From TMED23 sp964566055 (GTDB taxonomy: Bacteria > Pseudomonadota > Alphaproteobacteria > Rhodospirillales > UBA2165), in assembly GCA_964566055.1 (NCBI GenBank), contig CAZMHI010000011.1:30621-94620 (forward strand): a DNA stretch of 64,000 bases, in the 5' to 3' direction. Shown here piece by piece: positions 8,161 to 17,608 of the stretch. The notes below the pieces were generated by a model, which was given only the letters and a program-made list of their open reading frames with translations, was not told the DNA's origin and did not search any database. Within the stretch, counting starts at the first letter, position 1. The number at the start of each line of letters is the position of its first letter. Both the position numbers and the translations under genes were made by a program.

Positions 8161-9839
8161 TCTCTCGTCAGCGGTCGATATTTAATTCGATGAGGCTGAT
8201 CCGCCAGAGCGCCGAGCCGATTATGGCGATCGGCTTCATAATCATCATAATTACCTTCAAACCAAACGACCTGGCTATCACCTTCAAAGGCAATGATATG
8301 GGTGGCGATACGATCCAGGAACCAGCGATCATGGCTGGTGATAAGCACGCAGCCTGGAAAAGCCAACAAGGCTTCTTCAAGGGCACGCAAGGTATCGACA
8401 TCAAGATCATTGGTCGGCTCATCGAGCATAATGACATTGGCGCCGGACTTCATTACCTTGGCAAGATGGACCCGGTTGCGCTCACCGCCGGAAAGCTGCC
8501 CAACCTTTTTTTGCTGGTCAGGGCCCTTGAAATTAAACTGCGATACATAGGCCCGGCTTTGCATCGTCCGGTGACCAAGCTCAACTTCATCCAAGCCTTC
8601 GGAGATTTCCTCCCAAACGGTTTTACCCGCGTCCAGCTCTTCGCGGGATTGATCAACGTAGCCAAGCTTGACCGTATCGCCGAGACGAATAGAGCCGCTG
8701 TCTTTGTCCTCATCACCTGAGAGCATCTTAAACAACGTCGTTTTACCGGCACCGTTGGCGCCAATGATACCGACAATCGCGCCGGGTGGGATTTTGAAAC
8801 TCAAATCTTCAAATAACAGACGTTCTTCAAAGCCTTTGGCGAGGTCCGCTGCTTCGATCACCAAATCACCAAGACGAGGCCCCTGCGGAATAATAATTTG
8901 CGCGGTATCCGGCGTCTTTTCGTCAGCTTCGGATTTGAGTTTTTCGTAAGCTGTAATACGAGCTTTGCTTTTGGCCTGACGCGCCCGCGGTGATTGCCTG
9001 ATCCATTCCAATTCGTTTGAAAGCGTTCGTTGACGCGCCTGTTCGGTTTTTTCTTCCTGGGCAAGGCGTTTCTGTTTTTGCTCCAGCCAGGCGGAATAAT
9101 TGCCCTCATAAGGAATGCCCCGGCCGCGGTCGAGCTCTAGAATCCAGCCGGCGACATTATCCAGGAAATAGCGGTCGTGAGTAATCGCCACCACGGTGCC
9201 CGGATATTCCTGCAGATGCAGCTCCAGCCAAGCAACGGATTCCGCATCCAAATGGTTGGTCGGTTCATCAAGCAACAGTAAATCCGGCTTTTGCAACAGT
9301 AACCGACAGAGTGCCACCCGGCGCTTTTCACCACCTGACAACGTCGACACGTCCGCATCACCGGGCGGGCAGCGCAGTGCATCCATCGCCATCTCGACGG
9401 TGCGCTCAATCTCCCAGCCATTGACCGCATCAATCTGCTCTTGCAAGGCCCCCTGCTCTTCCAACAGCGTGTTCATTTCGTCATCATCCATCGGCTCAGC
9501 GAATTTGGCGCTGACGTCGTTGAAGCGATCGATTAAATCCTTGATCTCACCGACACCTTCCATGGCATTGCCTTCGACGTCCTTGGAGGGATCAAGCTCC
9601 GGCTCCTGCGGCAAAAAACCGACCCGCGCACCTTCGGCTGCCCAAGCCTCACCATTATATTCAGTTTCAATCCCCGCCATTATTTTAAGCAAAGTTGATT
9701 TACCAGCACCGTTAGCACCGAGCACACCGATTTTCGCACCGGGCAGAAACGACAAGGAAATATCCTTCATCAACTCGCGCCCACCCTGGAACGTTTTACT
9801 GAGTTGTTTCATTACGTAAATATATTGGTAGGACGCCAT
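8157..9839 (-). CDS. ettA: Energy-dependent translational throttle protein EttA (ABC-F ATPase)
   Basis: 560 residues, as expected for EttA. Two ATP-binding cassettes carry Walker A motifs GANGAGKST and GANGAGKTT, signatures LSGGEKRRVALC and LSGGERNRVHLAK, and Walker B LLLDEPTNHLD and IMLDEPTNDLD. No transmembrane segments are present, and the linker after the first cassette is the basic P-site-tRNA interaction motif of ABC-F proteins. EttA binds the ribosomal E site and gates the first elongation step according to ATP/ADP. It is monocistronic here. Confidence 0.95.
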   Translation of the reverse strand: MASYQYIYVMKQLSKTFQGGRELMKDISLSFLPGAKIGVLGANGAGKSTLLKIMAGIETEYNGEAWAAEGARVGFLPQEPELDPSKDVEGNAMEGVGEIKDLIDRFNDVSAKFAEPMDDDEMNTLLEEQGALQEQIDAVNGWEIERTVEMAMDALRCPPGDADVSTLSGGEKRRVALCRLLLQKPDLLLLDEPTNHLDAESVAWLELHLQEYPGTVVAITHDRYFLDNVAGWILELDRGRGIPYEGNYSAWLEQKQKRLAQEEKTEQARQRTLSNELEWIRQSPRARQAKSKARITAYEKLKSEADEKTPDTAQIIIPQGPRLGDLVIEAADLAKGFEERLLFEDLSFKIPPGAIVGIIGANGAGKTTLFKMLSGDEDKDSGSIRLGDTVKLGYVDQSREELDAGKTVWEEISEGLDEVELGHRTMQSRAYVSQFNFKGPDQQKKVGQLSGGERNRVHLAKVMKSGANVIMLDEPTNDLDVDTLRALEEALLAFPGCVLITSHDRWFLDRIATHIIAFEGDSQVVWFEGNYDDYEADRHNRLGALADQPHRIKYRPLTRD

Positions 9840-9924
9840 TAGGTGCTCCGGTTCGATTAATTTTCAATTTGTGTTGGCGGTTTATGTAGCCCAGCGGAGG
9901 CTCCGATGCAATCTGCATCCACTA

Positions 9925-11022
9925 TCATTTTGACGGCTCAGAAAATCGCGGATCACTGAGGAAAGTTTTATCGGTTAGTGACGATAAAAAAGAAATGAGA
10001 TCACCCTTTTCTATTGGGGTTAAAGTGAAGCCTCTAACAAATACGCTTTTATGCCGATTAGTTCGTCCCGGTCCGCGCCCGCCGGCGGCATAGATATCAA
10101 TAACGCCGCCAAGAGTTGGCACGCTGCCGTCATGCATATAGGGAGCCGTCACAGCGACATTTCGTAAGCTCGGTGTGCGGAACCGCCCCATATCTTCCGG
10201 CTGTCCTGTATGGCCATAAAGCCCAGTATTTCCAAGCGGATAGGCGCCTTTGCCGTCCAAATTGTAAAGGCCAGTATTATGAAAGGCGATTTCCTTGAAA
10301 CCGAGCCCGGCATAAGTGAGCGAATCGGTAAAAAACGGCGCCGGATGGCAGCGAAAGCAATTTAACCGCGTACCAAAAAATAGCTTTGAGCCACGTTTGG
10401 CTGGCGGTGAAAGATTATCCCGGTCATAAGCTGAATTAGCCGTCACCAAACTACGCTGGAAACTCGCCAAAGCCTTGGCCATATTTTCAAGCGATACCGC
10501 TCTACTATCGCCAAAGGCTGTTTGGAACATTGAGCGATAGGCCGGATCTCCCTGCAGGTATTTGATAATTTCCTGCTCTTTACCAGCCATGCCCATTTCA
10601 ACCGGCTCTGTTCCCAACAGCGGAATAAGCAATTGCTTTTCCAAACGGGTCAGTTGCGGCTGCGCCCAGGTTAGGACTGACAGGTAGGCGACGTTACCGA
10701 GGCTTGGCGTGTTGCGAAAATGAAGCTCGCCCGTGGCACCTTGAGCGGTAACACGGCCATCAGTAAAGGCACGCGCTTGTTGATGGCAGGTCGCACAGGC
10801 CATATTGCCGTTAAACGAGAGCTTTTTATCGTAAAATAAATACCGGCCAAGCTCAACTTTGGCCACTGTTAGCGGATTGCTGGCAGGAATTACGGGTTCA
10901 GGCAGCCAGGGCGGCAGATTCCATTTATAGTCTGCATAAAGATTACGCGCCGATAAAAGAACAATGAGGATAAACAGCGAAAATAGGCTGGCTCTAAAGC
11001 ATACCTGTGCATTCGACGACAT
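9925..11022 (-). CDS. MauG/MbnH-type di-heme cytochrome c peroxidase family protein
   Basis: 365 residues from the ATG at 11022, followed by a signal peptide (LFSLFILIVLLSARNLYA). Two c-heme sites, CATCH and CFRCH, are spaced as in the CcpA/MauG family. The family motifs FRTPSLRNVAVTAPYMHDGS and IYAAGGRGPGR are intact. It resembles the MbnH subgroup, whose members oxidise tryptophan in a partner protein. No MbnP-like partner is visible nearby. The start lies inside the preceding cyclase gene (29-base overlap), so it is probably translated as part of that signalling operon. Substrate unknown. Confidence 0.85.
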   Translation of the reverse strand: MSSNAQVCFRASLFSLFILIVLLSARNLYADYKWNLPPWLPEPVIPASNPLTVAKVELGRYLFYDKKLSFNGNMACATCHQQARAFTDGRVTAQGATGELHFRNTPSLGNVAYLSVLTWAQPQLTRLEKQLLIPLLGTEPVEMGMAGKEQEIIKYLQGDPAYRSMFQTAFGDSRAVSLENMAKALASFQRSLVTANSAYDRDNLSPPAKRGSKLFFGTRLNCFRCHPAPFFTDSLTYAGLGFKEIAFHNTGLYNLDGKGAYPLGNTGLYGHTGQPEDMGRFRTPSLRNVAVTAPYMHDGSVPTLGGVIDIYAAGGRGPGRTNRHKSVFVRGFTLTPIEKGDLISFLSSLTDKTFLSDPRFSEPSK

Positions 11023-12043
11023 CAATTTCGCCTTTGCCTTTGATTTCCATCTTACCAAGCATCTTACCTTGGCATTCACTTTCGATCTCCAGCCAAGAAT
11101 CATGGGTCATGGTGACCGCTCCCGGATTGCCGGCGCCAGCCATGCGGGCGGCGACATTGACCGTATCACCCCAGACATCAAATTGATATTTCTGATCACC
11201 AACAATACCGGCAACCAGTGGGCCGGCATGAACGCCGACACGGACTTTCCAGTCGGCGCTAACTTCAGGGGCGGCGGCGGCCATTTCCAAACCGCATTTT
11301 ACCACAGTCAATAGAGGCTCATAGTCCGGATTGGTCAGACCCGCAGCTGCCATATATTCATCACCGATGGTTTTAATTTTTTCCATTTTGTATTTGCTGG
11401 TAATTTCTTCAAACTTAATAAATAGCGCCTGCAGGCCAGTGACGACTTCTTCGGCTGACCTGCCACTGCAATAATTGGTAAAACCAACAATGTCGCAAAA
11501 CAACATGCCGATCTTATCATAACCGCGCGGTTGCACTTTACCGGTGGCTTTAAGTTCACTGGCAATACCCGAAGGTAAAATCACAGTTAGTAATTCATCC
11601 GCCTTTTTCTTTTCGGTACGGATTTGCTCGAGATGAGATTTTTCCTGGTCACGCAATCTCTTTTTTTCAACACAGGCGCCAAGCCGCGCACGCAGGATAG
11701 TCGCATTGAAGGGTTTGGCTAGATAATCCTCGGCTCCTAGCTCGATACATTTTGCAATGCTTTCTGAATCTTCAACGCCCGAAATCATAATCACTGGTAT
11801 GTGGCGGTGGTTAAGATCAGCCTTGATCGAACCCAGGACTTCAAAGCCGTCCAATTCCGGCATTTCAATATCCAGCAACACGATATCGAATTCATTCTCC
11901 TGCATCATATCCAGAGCCTGGCGCCCGTTTTCTGCAAAGGACACGTTGGTATAGCCTTCGGCATCAAGCAGCCGCTTGATTAAGGTGTGATTGAAGGGCT
12001 CATCATCGACGACAAGCAGGGAGGATTGATCACCTTCGGACAT
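10994..12043 (-). CDS. Response regulator with class III adenylate/guanylate cyclase output domain
   Basis: 349 residues. Residues 1-125 form a receiver with acidic DDEP and phosphoacceptor DIVLLDIEMPELDGFEVL, and Lys in YLAKPFNA. A short coiled coil (SHLEQIRTEKKKADELL) leads to a class III cyclase domain with both metal aspartates (MLFCDIVGFT and TIGDEYMAAAG) and the transition-state residues in FDVWGDTVNVAARM. The Lys/Asp pattern favours adenylate over guanylate. It is the third gene after a hybrid kinase and a lone receiver, so phosphorylation by that kinase probably controls cAMP synthesis. Confidence 0.92.
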   Translation of the reverse strand: MSEGDQSSLLVVDDEPFNHTLIKRLLDAEGYTNVSFAENGRQALDMMQENEFDIVLLDIEMPELDGFEVLGSIKADLNHRHIPVIMISGVEDSESIAKCIELGAEDYLAKPFNATILRARLGACVEKKRLRDQEKSHLEQIRTEKKKADELLTVILPSGIASELKATGKVQPRGYDKIGMLFCDIVGFTNYCSGRSAEEVVTGLQALFIKFEEITSKYKMEKIKTIGDEYMAAAGLTNPDYEPLLTVVKCGLEMAAAAPEVSADWKVRVGVHAGPLVAGIVGDQKYQFDVWGDTVNVAARMAGAGNPGAVTMTHDSWLEIESECQGKMLGKMEIKGKGEIDVVECTGML

Positions 12044-12083
12044 TCAAATTTCCTGGTATCGGGTTATATATATATGGTTCGGT

Positions 12084-12506
12084 CTAATTGCTTTTCATTG
12101 CGGGTGATTTAATTGATTTTAATATTCTGCCTTCCAGTGACTTTCGCGAAATCGGTTTTATGAGGTAGCCGTTTATACCTAGATTCGCCGCCCCCCGCAC
12201 AGTTTCTTCATCAGCGTGACCAGTGAGAATAAGAATAGGAACGGAGGGATCTAGGCGTTCATCCGTTGAATTTCGAACCTGTTTAACAAATTCAAATCCA
12301 TTCATCTCAGGCATTTCCAAATCACAGATTACCAGATCAACTTTACTTTTAGCTGATAACAATAGGCTCATTCCTTCACGGCCATTGGCGGATTGAGACA
12401 CCACCCCGACACCAATATCGCTTAAAGTCCGTTCTATCAATTTACGCATAAAGGCTTCGTCATCAATGATTAGGATATGTAAATATTTAAAATCTTCTTG
12501 GTTCAT
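12084..12506 (-). CDS. Single-domain response regulator (CheY-like)
   Basis: 140 residues, one receiver domain. It keeps the acidic pair in IIDDEAFMRKL, the phosphoacceptor in DLVICDLEMPEMNGFEF, Thr in ILTGHADEE and Lys in YLIKPISRKSLE. There is no output domain, so it may act as an intermediate phosphate carrier or by protein contact. It lies between the hybrid kinase and the receiver-cyclase gene with ~40-base gaps. Partner assignment is inferred from order alone. Confidence 0.9.
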   Translation of the reverse strand: MNQEDFKYLHILIIDDEAFMRKLIERTLSDIGVGVVSQSANGREGMSLLLSAKSKVDLVICDLEMPEMNGFEFVKQVRNSTDERLDPSVPILILTGHADEETVRGAANLGINGYLIKPISRKSLEGRILKSIKSPAMKSN

Positions 12507-12544
12507 AACAATCTCACCCTAAATTCTTTTGGAGCATTTTATAT

Positions 12545-15475
12545 TTATAAGGCATTTATATATTCGATTACATCGCTGATCGCTGTATCAAGTTTGGGTG
12601 CCTCCAGGTCAATGGCATCCCAGTCATCAGCTTTACCGGCAGTTTCGAGACTTAAGCATAAATCAGCCAGATAGTTGGCACCAATTGCCCGTGACGACGA
12701 TTTTAATTTATGCGCCGCCGCCGCGACCTGTTGGGCTGAACGCTCTTCGTAGGCAGCCTTAATTTCTTCGACATTGGAAGATCCCGGCTCGATAAACTCG
12801 TTCAATATTTCCTTGAACGTCTCATCATCATCTCCGAAAACATCTCTGAGTGCAGCCGGATCAATGGGGCCACCATTGGTCTTGACGTCAACTTCATCCG
12901 CTACAGTCTCTGCCGCAGGTTCATCAACATCTTCAATTTCCTGGTCCTCTAATGACGGTGGTTCATATTCAATAGGCTGGGCTGTTGCCGAAACTGGCAT
13001 CCATTTGCTGAGCGCCTGTTTAAGCTTCGGCATTTCCAGGGGCTTGGACAGATAGTCATCCATACCTGCTTCCAGGCATCTTTCTGCTTCACCTTGCAAG
13101 GCATTTGCGGTGATGGCGATGATGGGAAAGCGTTCATCCAAATCATCTTCCCGATTGCGGATTTCACCGGTCAATTCGTAGCCGTCCATTTCCGGCATGT
13201 GACAATCAGTTAGCAAAATTGCATAGTTCTTTTTTTGCCACGCTTCTAATGCCAGTTGGCCGTTATCATACATCTCAACTGCATAGCCGAGCATATTCAA
13301 CTGCCGTTGAATAACATCCTGGTTGGTAAGATTGTCTTCGGCGACCAAAATAAGCTGGCCCATTTCTTCTGCTTGTTCCACGGTCGGCGCCACTTTTTTT
13401 GCCGTATCGGTTTTTTCCTCTTCTTTTTTGACTTCGGGACTGGCCCGTCCCGCGGCCACTGCCACTGCCGAAATAAAAGAAGGGCGGCGAATGGGCAGGG
13501 CATCCAGGGTAACGGTACCCGGATCATCAATGCGGGCGCCACGCCGCCAATAGGGCCGCATCATGACAAATTTACTATTTGCATTAGCCTCATATTTTTC
13601 GAACATCTGTTTTATTTCAGTTTGCTCGGTTTCCTCAAAATCGATACCCAGTACAACGACGTCATAGGTTTCATTATTGAACGTCGCTTCGGTAATCTGT
13701 GAAGAAATAGTTTCCCGTTCCTCCCAAATTTCAACATCAGCCTGCCAAAATCTTAGATAATCGGATAGAAATTCGGCATATTCCTCAATTTCAGTAACCA
13801 ACAATATGGTCAGACCATCGAGATTTTTATCTTCGCTATCGGCAGTGTCGCGGTCGCTGGGATCATGGGGAATTACGGTATAAAATTCGGAACCTTCACC
13901 AATAGTGCTATTTACCGCCACATCGCCGCCCATCAAATTGGTCAGGCGCACACAAATGGAAAGACCTAACCCAGTACCGCCATATTTCCGCGTGGTCGAA
14001 CTTTCCGCTTGGGTAAAGGCTTCGAACAGTTTTTCCTGGGCTTCCTCAGTAATACCGATACCGTTGTCACCAACCGAATAGCGAATGTAAATCTTACCGT
14101 CGTCATCATCGGCGTCATTTTCAACCCGATCCGCCCGGATAATCACTTTGCCACGCTTTTCATCCGTGCTTTCGGTAAATTTTATTGCATTACCGGCGAT
14201 GTTAAACAAAATCTGGCGCAATCTGACCTGATCAGCCATGACGAATTCCGGAATATTGGGATCTATATAGGGAATAACCAGTAAATCTTTTTTGCTGGCA
14301 TTCGGCACGAGCGTATCGACAACACCTTGCATCATATCGCGGATAGAAACCGGGATTATATCCAGTTCCATTTTGCCTGCTTCAATTTTAGAGAAATCAA
14401 GAATATCGTTGATAATCTGTAGCAACGAGAAAGCTGAATCTCGGACGGTCTGCATCATTTGACTTTGATCGGTGTTGAGCTTGGTTTCGCGCAGCAGATC
14501 GATCATGCCGACAATGCCGTTCATCGGCGTCCGTATCTCGTGGCTCATGGCTGCCAGGAAGGAAGATTTGGCATTGGTGGCGGCTTCAGCTTCTTCTCTT
14601 AGTTCCTCTGCTTTCTTTCGGGAATCTTCAGCATCCGCCATCATGTTAAGAGTGGCGCGGCGGGCTTCCGCCAAATCATCTACCCGGCTGGCTAACTCGG
14701 CACTGGCGTTTTCGGCGACGTCTTTTGATTTTTCCAATTCCTGGGTGCGCTCAGCAATCGAATCTTCCAGGTGATCCTGATGGCGTTTGAGCTCATCTTC
14801 GGCAATCGCCTGACTCATTTGCATTTCGTTATAAGCCTGAACAACTTCGCCAAGCTCGTCGGAGCTTTCCCAATTCACCTGTTCACGGATATTATCATTG
14901 CGTAGTTTTTCAATCGATTCCCGCAATCGTCCAACCGGTCGGCCAATCACTATTCGCGTGGTAAAAACTGTCACGCCAGCCAAGGTAACCGCCATGACGA
15001 TTAAGATTAGAAAATCCAACAACAGCCGGTCTGCAACTTCTTCCTTAATGCGTTTGCTGTGAACCGTTAGAACCAATTTACCGACAGCTTCGGTAACTTT
15101 GCTGGTTTTATAGACCAAGGGACGATCGACCCGGAACTCTTTGACCTCCGGCGGCGCCTTGGTATCACCAACGCTGCCAAGCTTTTCTCCAGAAGTATCA
15201 AACACCTCGGCACTTTGAATATTAGGCAGACGGCCAATCTCAGCCAACAAGGCATTAATTTGATCGGTGTCGATTTCCCAAACGGCCGAAGCAAAGGCAG
15301 AGTCCTGGACCGATACCAGCTGCTTTAATTCATCAATAAGTTCGGACCGGCTGGACAGATAAAAACGCGCCTCAAGCACACCAAAGAGAATGACCACGCT
15401 CAAGCTGACCAACGGCAAATAAATCGCCAGCAACTTAGCAATTAGTGAATTTGGCTTGAAAAATAATGTTTTCAA
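12545..15475 (-). CDS. Membrane hybrid sensor histidine kinase with HPt domain
   Basis: 976 residues. Two transmembrane segments (about 12-34 and 156-178) bracket a periplasmic sensor region; then come HAMP and a long coiled coil to ~300. The kinase core has the H-box MSHEIRTPMNGIVGMIDLL and ATPase boxes ending GTGLGLSIC. A degenerate receiver (ILLVTEIEEYAEFLSDYL, no clear acceptor Asp in a D-x-P context) precedes a functional receiver with LLTDCHMPEMDGYEL. An HPt domain ends the protein (AAAHKLKSSSRAIGA). It resembles BarA-type kinases. It heads a minus-strand run of two receivers, a cyclase and a di-heme enzyme. The signal is unknown. Confidence 0.93.
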   Translation of the reverse strand: MKTLFFKPNSLIAKLLAIYLPLVSLSVVILFGVLEARFYLSSRSELIDELKQLVSVQDSAFASAVWEIDTDQINALLAEIGRLPNIQSAEVFDTSGEKLGSVGDTKAPPEVKEFRVDRPLVYKTSKVTEAVGKLVLTVHSKRIKEEVADRLLLDFLILIVMAVTLAGVTVFTTRIVIGRPVGRLRESIEKLRNDNIREQVNWESSDELGEVVQAYNEMQMSQAIAEDELKRHQDHLEDSIAERTQELEKSKDVAENASAELASRVDDLAEARRATLNMMADAEDSRKKAEELREEAEAATNAKSSFLAAMSHEIRTPMNGIVGMIDLLRETKLNTDQSQMMQTVRDSAFSLLQIINDILDFSKIEAGKMELDIIPVSIRDMMQGVVDTLVPNASKKDLLVIPYIDPNIPEFVMADQVRLRQILFNIAGNAIKFTESTDEKRGKVIIRADRVENDADDDDGKIYIRYSVGDNGIGITEEAQEKLFEAFTQAESSTTRKYGGTGLGLSICVRLTNLMGGDVAVNSTIGEGSEFYTVIPHDPSDRDTADSEDKNLDGLTILLVTEIEEYAEFLSDYLRFWQADVEIWEERETISSQITEATFNNETYDVVVLGIDFEETEQTEIKQMFEKYEANANSKFVMMRPYWRRGARIDDPGTVTLDALPIRRPSFISAVAVAAGRASPEVKKEEEKTDTAKKVAPTVEQAEEMGQLILVAEDNLTNQDVIQRQLNMLGYAVEMYDNGQLALEAWQKKNYAILLTDCHMPEMDGYELTGEIRNREDDLDERFPIIAITANALQGEAERCLEAGMDDYLSKPLEMPKLKQALSKWMPVSATAQPIEYEPPSLEDQEIEDVDEPAAETVADEVDVKTNGGPIDPAALRDVFGDDDETFKEILNEFIEPGSSNVEEIKAAYEERSAQQVAAAAHKLKSSSRAIGANYLADLCLSLETAGKADDWDAIDLEAPKLDTAISDVIEYINAL

Positions 15476-15587
15476 ATTCTTACCCGAATCTACTTATCGA
15501 CCGACGTGTTAATTTTACCCGTAATCCCTATTTTATAGATTGGTATTATTTCCGTTTAACAAAGAAATTACCATTATTTTTGATAGG

Positions 15588-15605
15588 TTAGCCCGAATCG
15601 GCTAA
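15588..15605. terminator. Short hairpin after phoB
   Basis: TTAGCC and GGCTAA are perfectly complementary around a six-base loop, 14 bases past the phoB stop. There is no U-tract on either side, so it may be a weak terminator or an mRNA end-stabilising hairpin. Confidence 0.3.
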
Positions 15606-15619
15606 TAATTCAAAGCAGC

Positions 15620-16312
15620 TTAATCTTTGCCGATATCAATAGCATAGCCACCCCGGCGCACGGTTCTAATTAAATCAGCCTCGCCATCCGCATTGAGTGT
15701 CTTACGCAAACGGCGGATATGCACATCGACTGTTCGTTCTTCAACATATATTTCGCGCCCCCAAACCAGATCCAATAACTGTTCGCGGGAAAAAACGCGG
15801 GTCGGCCGCTCCATTAAAACCTGTAACAGGCGATACTCGGTTGGGCCGAGATGAACAGCGCGGCCATTTCTTGAAGCTTTATGGGCAACCAAATCCAGAG
15901 AGATATCTGCATATTCGATTTTTTCTTCACCAAACTCAGGATCGGCCCGGCGCAGCACTGCACGCACCCGGGCAATTAACTCCGAAGGTGAAAATGGCTT
16001 AACAACGTAATCATCAGCGCCGGCATCAAGACCAGAAATTTTGTCGCTCTCTTCACCACGAGCGGTCAGCATGATAATCGGAATTGTTTTAAATTTCTTG
16101 GTTTCTCGCAAACGCCGGCAGACGTCGATGCCGGATAGTTCAGGCAGCATCCAATCAAGTATAATCAAGTCCGGGTCCTCTTCTTCGACCAGCAGAAGGG
16201 CTTCCTCACCATCGGTCGCCACCAAGGTCAAAAATCCTTCGCTTTCCAGATTATAGCGCAGCACTTCAATCAGAGGCGGTTCATCTTCAACAATGAGAAT
16301 TCGTGTGCTCAA
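15620..16312 (-). CDS. phoB: Phosphate regulon response regulator PhoB
   Basis: 230 residues, OmpR/PhoB family. The receiver has LIVEDEPPLIEVLRYNLESE, phosphoacceptor LIILDWMLPELSGIDVCRRL and Lys in YVVKPFSPSELIARVRA. The winged-helix DNA-binding domain ends with VDVHIRRLRKTLN and LIRTVRRGGYAID. The start codon is TTG (MSTRILIVEDE); no ATG or GTG lies in a better place. phoR is immediately upstream with a 50-base gap. No pst or phoU genes occur in the window. Confidence 0.9.
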   Translation of the reverse strand: MSTRILIVEDEPPLIEVLRYNLESEGFLTLVATDGEEALLLVEEEDPDLIILDWMLPELSGIDVCRRLRETKKFKTIPIIMLTARGEESDKISGLDAGADDYVVKPFSPSELIARVRAVLRRADPEFGEEKIEYADISLDLVAHKASRNGRAVHLGPTEYRLLQVLMERPTRVFSREQLLDLVWGREIYVEERTVDVHIRRLRKTLNADGEADLIRTVRRGGYAIDIGKD

Positions 16313-16362
16313 TAGCTTTAACTTTCTTTTTCATCAACGCCAATTAATTTAGGTTACTACTT

Positions 16363-17418
16363 TCAAAGCGGTAAATAGACCGTGAAAGTGGCGCCCTCGC
16401 CGACCGTACTATCAATACTTAGATGACCACGATGGTGGCTGACAATGTGCTTTACAATCGCCAGACCGAGACCGGTACCACCAAGTTTACGCGAGCGGCC
16501 TTTATCAACCCGGTAAAAACGCTCGGTCAGCCGGGGCAATTGGTCAGGTGCAATCCCATCGCCTCTATTCTCGATCGCCACAGCGATACCGGCACCACCG
16601 ATTTCCGGGATGCGCTCAACCGTTCCGGTGGTAATACGAACGGCTGAGGCTTCACGGCCATATTTAATAGCGTTGTCGATAAGATTCTGGAAAACCTCCA
16701 TTAACTCGTCACGATCACCGGCCAAAATCGGAATGGTGGCAGCAAAATCAAACACCAGTTCCATTTTTCGTTCTTCCGCCCGGCCAATTAAAAGTTCCCT
16801 GGTCATTTCAAGCAAATCGATAACATTGACCTGTTCTTGAGGACGCAATCTTTCACTGGACTCGACGCGGGAAAGTGACAATAGATCATCAATCATCCGC
16901 GCCATCCGCTGGGATTCATCTCCCATGATTGATAGAAATCTCTCGCGCCCTTCCGGATCATCTTTGGCTGGACCCTGCAAGGTTTCGATTATGCCAATGA
17001 GCGAGGCTATGGGCGAGCGCAGTTCATGGCTGACATTGGCAACAAAATCCTGGCGCATTTGTTCGGCCAAGGTCTCAGAGCTGACATCTTGAAAAACCAT
17101 CAGAGCAACAGTTCCTTCTGCCGTAGCGGCGGCATCCGCAATACGAACAATGCGAATTTTTAAATTGCGCGGTACCGGAACAGAAAGGGAAATATCGACT
17201 TCCCGCATAGCTTCACCGTCCACCACTGCTTTGGCAGCCGCCAGCACATCAGGCACTTGAAAAGACAGCGCCAAATCTCGGCCATCATAATTTGCCTCGA
17301 GAACTTCTAGTGCGGCCTGATTGGCAAACACCACTTCCCGTGCCCGGTTCAATAAAATGACCGGGTCGGGAAAAGCTTCAAGCAGATGGGCATTTAAATT
17401 GTCAATTGCTGTTGCCAA
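16363..17418 (-). CDS. phoR: Phosphate regulon sensor kinase PhoR-like
   Basis: 351 residues. A PAS domain (about 8-115) precedes the phosphoacceptor box FVANVSHELRSPIASLIGI, followed by an ATPase domain with NLIDNAIKYG and KLGGTGLGLAIVKHIV. There are no clear N-terminal membrane helices, unlike E. coli PhoR, so the protein may be soluble or start further upstream. A TTG codon at 17418 is the only plausible start, because a stop lies in frame a few codons before. Together with phoB it forms a two-gene unit. Stimulus by phosphate limitation is inferred from family and pairing. Confidence 0.82.
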   Translation of the reverse strand: MATAIDNLNAHLLEAFPDPVILLNRAREVVFANQAALEVLEANYDGRDLALSFQVPDVLAAAKAVVDGEAMREVDISLSVPVPRNLKIRIVRIADAAATAEGTVALMVFQDVSSETLAEQMRQDFVANVSHELRSPIASLIGIIETLQGPAKDDPEGRERFLSIMGDESQRMARMIDDLLSLSRVESSERLRPQEQVNVIDLLEMTRELLIGRAEERKMELVFDFAATIPILAGDRDELMEVFQNLIDNAIKYGREASAVRITTGTVERIPEIGGAGIAVAIENRGDGIAPDQLPRLTERFYRVDKGRSRKLGGTGLGLAIVKHIVSHHRGHLSIDSTVGEGATFTVYLPL

Positions 17419-17511
17419 TTTCGGCCAACTCCCGATTAGTGTTCTATATCAATCCTCTACGGACTGTCCTACTCTGCCGACGGGGTGTCTGTCAAAACCT
17501 ACCAGCACATG

Positions 17512-17541
17512 AAAAAACCCCCGGATCGAAAGATCCAGGGG
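17512..17541 (-). terminator. Rho-independent terminator after the DUF1127 gene
   Basis: On the minus strand CCCCTGGATC and GATCCGGGGG form a ten-position stem with one mismatch around a four-base loop (TTTC), followed directly by TTTTTT. It separates the DUF1127 gene from phoR. Confidence 0.8.
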
Positions 17542-17555
17542 TGTGAAAATTAATT

Positions 17556-17603
17556 GGTTATTTAAATGGGTATTTAACAGGGTATTTAGGGAGGTATTCT
17601 AAG
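17556..17603. repeat. Four tandem 12-bp repeat units
   Basis: Units GGTTATTTAAAT, GGGTATTTAACA, GGGTATTTAGGG and AGGTATTCTAAG follow one another without gaps, between the DUF1127 stop codon and its terminator. The 12-base period approximates one helical turn plus one base. Function unknown; it could be an expanded minisatellite or a protein-binding array. Confidence 0.55.
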
Positions 17604-17608
17604 GCAGA

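Noticed and set aside
17556..17603. CRISPR array
   Set aside because: Units are 12 bp and contiguous, without spacers or cas genes.
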